Below are positions 1 to 3,463 of a DNA stretch of 6,041 nt, piece after piece. This DNA is from Clostridia bacterium. Lineage in GTDB: Bacteria; UBA6262; WVXT01. The position numbers were made by a program, and so were the translations under genes. Where the stretch lies: contig DAOVHK010000088.1 of assembly GCA_030671905.1 (NCBI GenBank), positions 1 through 6,041 on the forward strand, written 5' to 3'. Below the pieces are notes generated by a model. That model ran no database searches. It saw only the letters and a list, made by a program, of their open reading frames with translations, and had not been told where the DNA came from. How positions within the stretch are numbered: position 1 is the first letter of the stretch; each line of letters starts with the position of its first letter.

Positions 1-14
1 AAAAGGAGGCTAAA

Positions 15-617
15 ATGCTGAACTATTTTTTACGCGGGGGAATAATGATGTATCCTCTTTTTATTGCTTCGGTTTTGGCTCTGGCGATAATTATCAACAA
101 GTTGCATGTTTTTTCTCAAGTAAGAGCTGGCGAAAGGAATCTAATGGCTAAAATCAAAGAGTTGGTGAATCAAAAGATGGTCGAGCAAGCAGTTACTTTC
201 TGTAAGAATTCCGAGGGACCTGTTCCTTCTATATTGAAGGCTGGCTTGAACCAATATGGTAAAGGACAAAAAGCAATGGAAGATGCATTTGAAACGCAAG
301 CTTCAGAAGAGGTTCCGCGCGTGGAAAGCTATCTGCCTGTTTTGGCCACGATTGCAGCAGTGTCTACTTTAATGGGGTTTACTGGCACAGTTATAGGAAT
401 GATTCGTGCTTTCGATTCCATTGCTGCTGCCAGCGCCACTTCCCCGGCAATTATAGCCTCAGGCATTTCCGAAGCGCTGATTACTACTGCCACAGGGTTA
501 CTCATTGCTATTCCTACACTTCTCTTCTATCGATATTTTGTCCATCGTGTAGATAAGTTTGTTTCTGAGACTGAAAGATACTGTAAAGAATTGATTAAAA
601 TTTTATTTCCTAGTTAG
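15..617 (+). CDS. exbB: ExbB/TolQ/MotA-family proton channel subunit
   Basis: This 200-residue inner-membrane protein is the channel subunit of a TonB energizing complex: with ExbD it uses the proton gradient to drive TonB. Three membrane segments are visible at about residues 10-30, 106-131 and 150-172. The second carries the family-typical LMGFTGTVIGMI and the third GISEALITTATGLLIAIP. The cytoplasmic loop between segments 1 and 2 (about 33-103) is charged and helical, as expected. The protein is somewhat shorter than E. coli ExbB, mainly at the N-terminus. GGAGG at 5-9 lies five bases before the ATG and supports this start. exbD and tonB follow on the same strand. TolQ is the main alternative, but the downstream TonB and the absence of Tol-Pal genes favour ExbB. 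The family call is very secure; the exact subtype is inferred from context. Confidence 0.93.
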   Translation: MLNYFLRGGIMMYPLFIASVLALAIIINKLHVFSQVRAGERNLMAKIKELVNQKMVEQAVTFCKNSEGPVPSILKAGLNQYGKGQKAMEDAFETQASEEVPRVESYLPVLATIAAVSTLMGFTGTVIGMIRAFDSIAAASATSPAIIASGISEALITTATGLLIAIPTLLFYRYFVHRVDKFVSETERYCKELIKILFPS

Positions 618-691
618 GTTGGTCGGTCGCCCTTTAGGGTGACGGAATCGGCACTGTAAACAGTGCCCGACCAGATAAGGAGGCAAAGAAA
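618..691 (+). repeat. Cloverleaf-like double-hairpin element between exbB and exbD
   Basis: The 74-base spacer is almost entirely palindromic. A closing stem TGGTCG (620-625) pairs with CGACCA (668-673). Inside it lie two hairpins. The first is GTCGCCC/GGGTGAC (626-632 with 637-643, one G-T wobble, loop TTTA). The second is GGCACTGT/ACAGTGCC (650-657 with 660-667, perfect, loop AA). A strong ribosome binding site AAGGAGG (677-683) follows. There is no U-run, so this is not an intrinsic terminator. It could be an mRNA processing or stability structure or a dispersed palindromic element; its role is not known. Confidence 0.7.
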
Positions 692-1096
692 ATGCAATTC
701 AAAAGGCCAAGAACTCTTAGCACGCGTCTTGATGTTGCACCAATGGCTGATGTTGTCTTTCTACTGCTAATCTTCTTTATGCTATCTACCTCTTTCGTGG
801 TTCAACCGGGTATCCAGATTAGATTACCCAAGGCGGTTACCTCTGAAATTCAGTTGAAGAAAGACCTCATCTTAACGATTACTGCTGAGAACATACTCTT
901 TTTAAACGAAGAGCTAATTACTCTAGATGAGCTGGGTGAAGCATTGCAGGCTGCTTTTGCTCAGAGGAAAGATAGAATATTAATTATTAAAGCTGATCAG
1001 GAAGTTAAACATGGTATGGTGGTGCAGGCAATGGATATTGCAAAGATGAACGGAGCTGATAGATTAGTAATTGCCACAGAACCAAAATTGCTATGA
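692..1096 (+). CDS. exbD: ExbD/TolR-family biopolymer transport protein
   Basis: This 134-residue protein is the ExbD partner of the ExbB channel and has one N-terminal membrane segment and a periplasmic domain. The N-terminal signature is LDVAPMADVVFLLLIFFM. Asp20 at the start of the membrane helix (about 18-36) matches the conserved Asp of ExbD (Asp25 in E. coli), which is needed for proton coupling. The periplasmic part ends with the family-typical pattern of a strand (ILIIKADQEV), a helix (VVQAMDIAKMNGA) and a strand (RLVIATEP). AAGGAGG at 677-683 lies eight bases before the ATG. The gene lies 74 bases after exbB and 16 bases before the preferred tonB start. Length and motifs are normal for the family. 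TolR is the alternative; the adjacent TonB favours ExbD. Confidence 0.93.
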   Translation: MQFKRPRTLSTRLDVAPMADVVFLLLIFFMLSTSFVVQPGIQIRLPKAVTSEIQLKKDLILTITAENILFLNEELITLDELGEALQAAFAQRKDRILIIKADQEVKHGMVVQAMDIAKMNGADRLVIATEPKLL

Positions 1097-1101
1097 GTTT
1101 C

Positions 1102-1111
1102 AGGAGAAAGG
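1102..1111 (+). promoter_or_regulatory. Ribosome binding site that decides the tonB start
   Basis: AGGAG (1102-1106), within AGGAGAAAGG, lies six bases before the ATG at 1113. The in-frame ATG at 1071 lies inside exbD, has no such site and would add 14 residues before the membrane anchor, so 1113 is the better start. Confidence 0.75.
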
Positions 1112-1112
1112 A

Positions 1113-1835
1113 ATGTTTGAAGACCGCAATTTCAGGCTTTCACTACTTATTTCTTTTATCTTCCATTTGTTAATGTTGATATATATTCCTATAACCCAGC
1201 GCCATAGATCTCCAGTTAGGTTTGTGGAAGTCTCTTTAGTTTCATTTCCAGCGGTAAAACCCAGTGAACCAGGTTACCCAGAGTCTTTAGCTCTTGCTCG
1301 ACTGAGGACTGATGTCAGTCCTGCTCCTGGAGTTGATGTGTGGACACCGGGAGAGGGAGAGCCATTGGCAATTTTAGGACCGGAAACGAAGATTACTCTA
1401 ACAGAAATCCCGGCACCTGAGCCCGAAATGGGAGAGAAGATATCGATGCTCCCGGGCGAAGATAAGTTCACCATGGAAGGAGTTAAGATTACGCCTGGAA
1501 TTCACGATAGAGGGTCCATTTTTGTGGGAAAGGGTGAAGCTCGAGATTTCGCTATAACTGGTCCAGTCTCTCGCAGAGGAATTGTCCGGCGTGTTTATCC
1601 TCAATATCCCAAGTGGGCAGAAGAGGCAGGAGTGAGTGGAGAGGTTCGCTTAAAGTTCTGGGTCTTGCCTGATGGATTAGTCAATAAAGTAGAGGTAACG
1701 CAAACTACAGGGTATCCTGACCTGGACCAGATTGCCAGCCAGGCAATGAAGAAGTGGCTCTTTGAGCCCCTTTCCCCCCAGGAGAAGCAGATAGTGCAGT
1801 GGGGAACAATCACTCTCAAATTCAAACTGGAATAA
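1113..1835 (+). CDS. tonB: TonB-family energy transducer
   Basis: This 240-residue protein is anchored in the inner membrane and spans the periplasm to energize TonB-dependent outer-membrane transporters. The N-terminus has a membrane anchor (about residues 8-27). It carries Ser14 and His18 in the S-x-x-x-H spacing seen in TonB anchors (Ser16/His20 in E. coli), where the face contacts ExbB-ExbD. Residues about 30-150 form a low-complexity linker with scattered prolines, less Pro-Lys-rich than enterobacterial TonB. The C-terminal TonB domain (about 160-240) shows YPQYPKWAEEAGVSGEV, then FWVLPDGLV, the TTGYPDLD turn and AMKKWLFEPL, all family-typical. The start at 1113 is chosen from the ribosome binding site and the anchor position. 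No TonB-dependent receptor lies in the window, so the substrate is unknown. Confidence 0.92.
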   Translation: MFEDRNFRLSLLISFIFHLLMLIYIPITQRHRSPVRFVEVSLVSFPAVKPSEPGYPESLALARLRTDVSPAPGVDVWTPGEGEPLAILGPETKITLTEIPAPEPEMGEKISMLPGEDKFTMEGVKITPGIHDRGSIFVGKGEARDFAITGPVSRRGIVRRVYPQYPKWAEEAGVSGEVRLKFWVLPDGLVNKVEVTQTTGYPDLDQIASQAMKKWLFEPLSPQEKQIVQWGTITLKFKLE

Positions 1836-1840
1836 CTGCT

Positions 1841-1891
1841 GCACAAATTGAATTTGTGTCCCGATGAATCGGGACACGGTTTCAACCGTGC
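1841..1891 (+). repeat. Multi-hairpin palindromic element between tonB and the response regulator gene
   Basis: Every base here can pair in a compact multi-branch fold. GCAC (1841-1844) pairs with GTGC (1888-1891). Inside are AAATT-G-AATTT (1845-1855), a perfect 10-base-pair hairpin GTGTCCCGAT/ATCGGGACAC (1856-1865 with 1868-1877, loop GA), and GGTT-TC-AACC (1878-1887). The arms can also pair as longer overlapping hairpins, such as CACAAAT/ATTTGTG and CACGGTT/AACCGTG. The central arm recurs at 2700-2717 and 3420-3437. No T-run follows, so it is not an obvious terminator. Confidence 0.72.
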
Positions 1892-1910
1892 GAAATATGG
1901 TGGGCGTTCC

Positions 1911-1918
1911 GGAAGGAT
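1911..1918 (+). promoter_or_regulatory. Ribosome binding site that decides the response regulator start
   Basis: GGAAGGAT lies seven bases before the ATG at 1926. The in-frame ATG at 1848 falls inside the palindromic element, has no ribosome binding site and would add 26 residues ahead of the receiver domain's first strand. Confidence 0.65.
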
Positions 1919-1925
1919 ATGTCTT

Positions 1926-2612
1926 ATGATTAAGGGAAGAATCTTATTATTTGGTGATGACCCCAAAATTGCTCAAGGATTAAAGAAAACCCTGGAGAAG
2001 AAGGCTTTTACACTTTACCATGTTAAGGGAAAGATCGCTGTTCAAGGAAAAATTCTGAAATTCGAACCAGAACTGATTATTCTAAACTTTATCTCTTCAT
2101 CTCAAGTAAATTTCAAAATCTGCAAGGAGATTAAAAAGGATAGAAGTTTCAGGCACATTCCAGTGATTATCATCGCCAATATTTACAAAAAGAAGGATTT
2201 AATTACAGCCCTGGAAATTGGTGCTGAAGATTATCTAGCGAGGCCTCTCGATTTCGATATTTTCTTAGCCAGATTGAGGGCAATTTTACGCAGAATAAGT
2301 TACAGAGAAGAACCCGAGGAAATCTTAAGGTGTAAAGATATTGTAATCAATTTAACCACCAGGACTCTTCTGGTAAAGGAGAAACCTGTCAAATTAACTC
2401 CCAAAGAGTTTGCCCTTCTTTACACTCTGATGAAAAAGAGAGGAAGGGCTTTAGAGAGAAGATATTTGATGAACAGTGTCTGGGACGAGAAGTATCTTGG
2501 AGACCCACGCACAATAAACAAGCATATTGAAACCCTCCGCAAGAAATTGGGCCCTGGAGCCAGCCGATACATCAAAACGGTTGAGAAAGTAGGCTATATG
2601 TTTAGGGCCTAA
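1926..2612 (+). CDS. OmpR/PhoB-type response regulator with a degenerate receiver domain
   Basis: This 228-residue protein is a DNA-binding regulator with a receiver domain (about 1-122) and an OmpR-type winged helix (about 157-228). The receiver keeps the two N-terminal acidic residues (Asp11, Asp12) and the family framework. However, the phospho-accepting Asp is Asn54, the switch Thr/Ser is Ala84 and the conserved Lys is Arg106. These assignments come from aligning PELIILN with the usual PDLVLLD, PVIIIAN with PVIMLTA, and DYLARP with DYxxKP. The output domain looks intact: LTPKEFALLYTLM, recognition helix TINKHIETLRKKL, then YIKTVEKVGYMF in the wing. It probably acts without Asp phosphorylation (inference). 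No histidine kinase is nearby. It lies 90 bases after tonB on the same strand with no clear terminator between, suggesting co-transcription; its targets are unknown. Confidence 0.92.
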   Translation: MIKGRILLFGDDPKIAQGLKKTLEKKAFTLYHVKGKIAVQGKILKFEPELIILNFISSSQVNFKICKEIKKDRSFRHIPVIIIANIYKKKDLITALEIGAEDYLARPLDFDIFLARLRAILRRISYREEPEEILRCKDIVINLTTRTLLVKEKPVKLTPKEFALLYTLMKKRGRALERRYLMNSVWDEKYLGDPRTINKHIETLRKKLGPGASRYIKTVEKVGYMFRA

Positions 2613-2667
2613 ACTTTCCCAATTCTAACCTTCCCAACGACCGACCTTTCTGGTAAGGCACTTTCTT

Positions 2668-2723
2668 GTAGCAGCAAAGCGTAAGCTTTGCTTCCTTTGG
2701 TCCCGATTCATCGGGACGGCTAC
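2668..2723 (+). repeat. Double-hairpin palindromic element downstream of the response regulator gene
   Basis: A closing stem GTAGC (2668-2672) / GCTAC (2719-2723) encloses two perfect hairpins. They are AGCAAAGC/GCTTTGCT (2673-2680 with 2685-2692, loop GTAA) and GTCCCGAT/ATCGGGAC (2700-2707 with 2710-2717, loop TC). The second arm is the same module found at 1858-1875 and 3420-3437. The architecture matches the exbB-exbD spacer: one closing stem and two inner hairpins. It has no U-tail, so termination of the upstream operon here would not be of the simple intrinsic kind. Confidence 0.72.
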
Positions 2724-2730
2724 TACCCAC

Positions 2731-2765
2731 CTGAAATTTCGCCGGAATTTCGCTTTAATTTCCAG
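2731..2765 (+). repeat. AT-rich inverted and direct repeats
   Basis: GAAATT (2733-2738) is complementary to AATTTC (2746-2751). A wider pairing of CTGAAATT (2731-2738) with AATTTCCAG (2757-2765), one base bulged, is also possible. AATTTCGC occurs twice in direct orientation (2735-2742 and 2746-2753). The function is not known. Confidence 0.4.
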
Positions 2766-2787
2766 TAATGTAGGGTAAGCTTATAGT
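2759..2787 (+). promoter_or_regulatory. Candidate sigma-70-type promoter
   Basis: TTTCCA (2759-2764, four of six to TTGACA) and TATAGT (2782-2787, five of six to TATAAT) are separated by 17 bases. Transcription would start near 2794 and run into the structured region that ends at the terminator near 3021. This is a motif match only. Confidence 0.3.
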
Positions 2788-2901
2788 GAGTCTTATGGTC
2801 GAAAAAGGCCCATTCATTTATGGGACTTTAGGGTAACATAGTGGTATCTAAGTCCCACTCCTTTTGAGAAGAGAAAGATTAGAGAAGCAAAAAAGGAGCT
2901 G

Positions 2902-2907
2902 TATAAT
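2902..2907 (+). promoter_or_regulatory. Perfect -10 hexamer with a weak -35
   Basis: TATAAT at 2902-2907 matches the consensus fully, but the hexamer 17 bases upstream (TTAGAG, 2879-2884) is a poor -35. If active, it would start a roughly 108-base RNA ending at the terminator near 3021. Confidence 0.2.
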
Positions 2908-2972
2908 ATTGAATTCTGTCATGACCATAGTATATGTCAGTGTATGGCTTCAGTTGAAGTTTCCAGTGGAAG

Positions 2973-3021
2973 CCCGGGCGGTGCAAGGGGTAAAGCTTAA
3001 AACTGCCCGGGTTTTTCTTTT
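2973..3021 (+). terminator. Intrinsic terminator 1
   Basis: CCCGGGCGGT (2973-2982) pairs with ACTGCCCGGG (3002-3011), a GC-rich ten-pair stem with one G-T wobble. The tail TTTTTCTTTT (3012-3021) follows directly. The loop of 19 bases is long for a terminator. The upstream sequence GGCTTC (2946-2951) can pair with GAAGCC (2969-2974) and would take the first two bases of the stem, so weak competition is possible. Confidence 0.8.
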
Positions 3022-3051
3022 AAAGAATTATAATTAAATTGGTATTTTCAG

Positions 3052-3077
3052 CCGGGTCTCGTGACTCGGTTTTTTTT
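3052..3077 (+). terminator. Intrinsic terminator 2
   Basis: CCGGGTC (3052-3058) pairs with GACTCGG (3063-3069), seven pairs with one G-T wobble and a TCGT loop, followed by eight Ts (3070-3077). It lies about 30 bases after terminator 1, so this gap has two strong terminators in series. The AT-rich stretch between them contains a TATAAT (3029-3034) but no matching -35. Confidence 0.82.
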
Positions 3078-3081
3078 GTCC

Positions 3082-3110
3082 AAAAGTGAGAAGTGACACT
3101 GCTCACTTTT
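3082..3110 (+). promoter_or_regulatory. Imperfect palindrome, candidate operator of the MerR-type gene
   Basis: AAAAGTGAG (3082-3090) and CTCACTTTT (3102-3110) are perfect nine-base inverted repeats. The centre AGTG-A-CACT (3092-3100) continues the symmetry after one A/G mismatch, giving a 29-base near-perfect dyad. It sits 30 bases before the MerR-type start and contains GTGACA (3093-3098), a five-of-six match to a -35, though no good -10 follows. MerR-family proteins bind imperfect dyads at their own promoters, so autoregulation is plausible. It could also act as an mRNA hairpin in the leader. Confidence 0.5.
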
Positions 3111-3139
3111 CAAAACTAAACGAAAGGAGATGAGAAAGA

Positions 3140-3400
3140 ATGTGCAAGCGAGAAAGACTGAGGATTGGTTTGCTCAAGATTGGAGAAGTAGCAAAGGAGA
3201 CAGGGGTTCTTCGCTCCACTATCAGGTATTACACAGAGATGGGACTTCTCGCGGTAGCCGAAACTCTGTTGCCTGGAGGCTATCGCCTCTATGACCGGGA
3301 ACAAACCTTAGCCAGAATTCAACAAATTAGAACTATTTCTGAGCAGAACCGCACTTTAGAAGACATCAGGGAAGAATTGGCAAAATCCATAGCTGGATGA
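3140..3400 (+). CDS. Short MerR-family DNA-binding regulator
   Basis: This 86-residue protein consists almost entirely of a MerR-type winged helix-turn-helix. LLKIGEVAKETGV (11-23) begins the helix-turn-helix, STIRYYTEMGLL (26-37) matches the usual IRYYEKxGLL, and GGYRLYD (46-52) is the wing motif. The helix from about 53 to 84 (RIQQIRTISEQNRTLEDIREEL) is shorter than in typical MerR proteins. There is no C-terminal effector domain and only one cysteine (Cys2), so metal sensing like MerR itself is unlikely. The start is supported by AAAGGAG (3123-3129), ten bases before the ATG. A TTG at 3170 would begin exactly at the domain but has a weaker site. It follows two terminators and a dyad and lies 63 bases before a large exported protein gene with no terminator between, so both may be co-transcribed. 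Its target and signal are unknown. Confidence 0.88.
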   Translation: MCKRERLRIGLLKIGEVAKETGVLRSTIRYYTEMGLLAVAETLLPGGYRLYDREQTLARIQQIRTISEQNRTLEDIREELAKSIAG

Positions 3401-3437
3401 CAGAGTAAAATCTGTAGCTGTCCCGATTAATCGGGAC
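3400..3437 (+). repeat. Hairpin pair between the MerR-type gene and the phosphoesterase gene
   Basis: ACAGA/TCTGT (3400-3404 with 3411-3415, loop GTAAAA) is followed by GTCCCGATTAATCGGGAC (3420-3437), a perfect 18-base palindrome and the third copy of the shared arm. It overlaps the MerR-type stop codon by one base and ends just before the probable ribosome binding site AAAGGAAG (3439-3446) of the next gene, so it could influence its translation. No T-run follows. Confidence 0.68.
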
Positions 3438-3463
3438 TAAAGGAAGCAAATCTCTACAAAGTG

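Larger units (their letters stand above)
2794..3021 (+). ncRNA. Candidate structured RNA or leader ending at an intrinsic terminator
   Basis: I do not recognise this as a known RNA family; it lacks the conserved cores I know for tmRNA, RNase P, SRP RNA or common riboswitches. It starts where a candidate promoter would initiate and ends at a strong terminator, with no convincing protein gene inside. It contains the stem TGGGACTT/AAGTCCCA (2821-2828 with 2850-2857) and GGCTTC/GAAGCC (2946-2951 with 2969-2974). A possible long-range pair is TATGGTC/GACCATA (2794-2800 with 2923-2929). Several pairings compete: CCCAT/ATGGG (2809-2813 with 2820-2824) excludes the first stem, and GAAGCC shares two bases with the terminator stem. 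A second possible start is a TATAAT at 2902-2907 with a poor -35, giving an RNA of about 108 bases. It may be a free small RNA or a leader of the MerR-type gene. Confidence 0.33.

Noticed and set aside
1071..1112. Upstream in-frame extension of tonB starting inside exbD
   Set aside because: There is no ribosome binding site before 1071, and the 14 extra residues would precede a normal TonB membrane anchor. ATG 1113 has AGGAG six bases upstream.
1848..1925. Upstream in-frame extension of the response regulator
   Set aside because: It would translate the palindromic element, has no ribosome binding site, and does not belong to the receiver fold.
1274..1966. Several minus-strand open frames opposite tonB and the start of the response regulator gene
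   Set aside because: They overlap clearly coding plus-strand genes, show no recognisable motifs, and overlap one another.
2795..2836. Short open frame starting MVEKGPFIYGTLG
   Set aside because: It is only 13 codons, with no ribosome binding site, and is followed by stops in the same frame.
2842..2997. Open frame of about 51 codons reading ...KIREAKKELYNIEFCHDHSI... up to TAA
   Set aside because: It has no standard start codon until ATG 2944, which leaves only 18 codons, and it overlaps the terminator stem. A stop-free run of this length is not rare by chance. It could be a gene remnant, but no family is recognised.
3029..3034. TATAAT between the two terminators as a promoter for the MerR-type gene
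   Set aside because: The -35 position falls in the GC-rich arm of terminator 1 (CCCGGG), with no extended -10, so the match is probably chance in AT-rich sequence.
2909..3037. Small open frame from TTG 2909 or ATG 2921 with AAAAAGGAG upstream
   Set aside because: It reads straight through terminator 1 and its tail, the start codon would be TTG with ten-base spacing, and the product resembles no known family.
3116..3304. Minus-strand open frame opposite the MerR-type gene
   Set aside because: The plus strand encodes an unmistakable MerR motif set, so this is a shadow frame.
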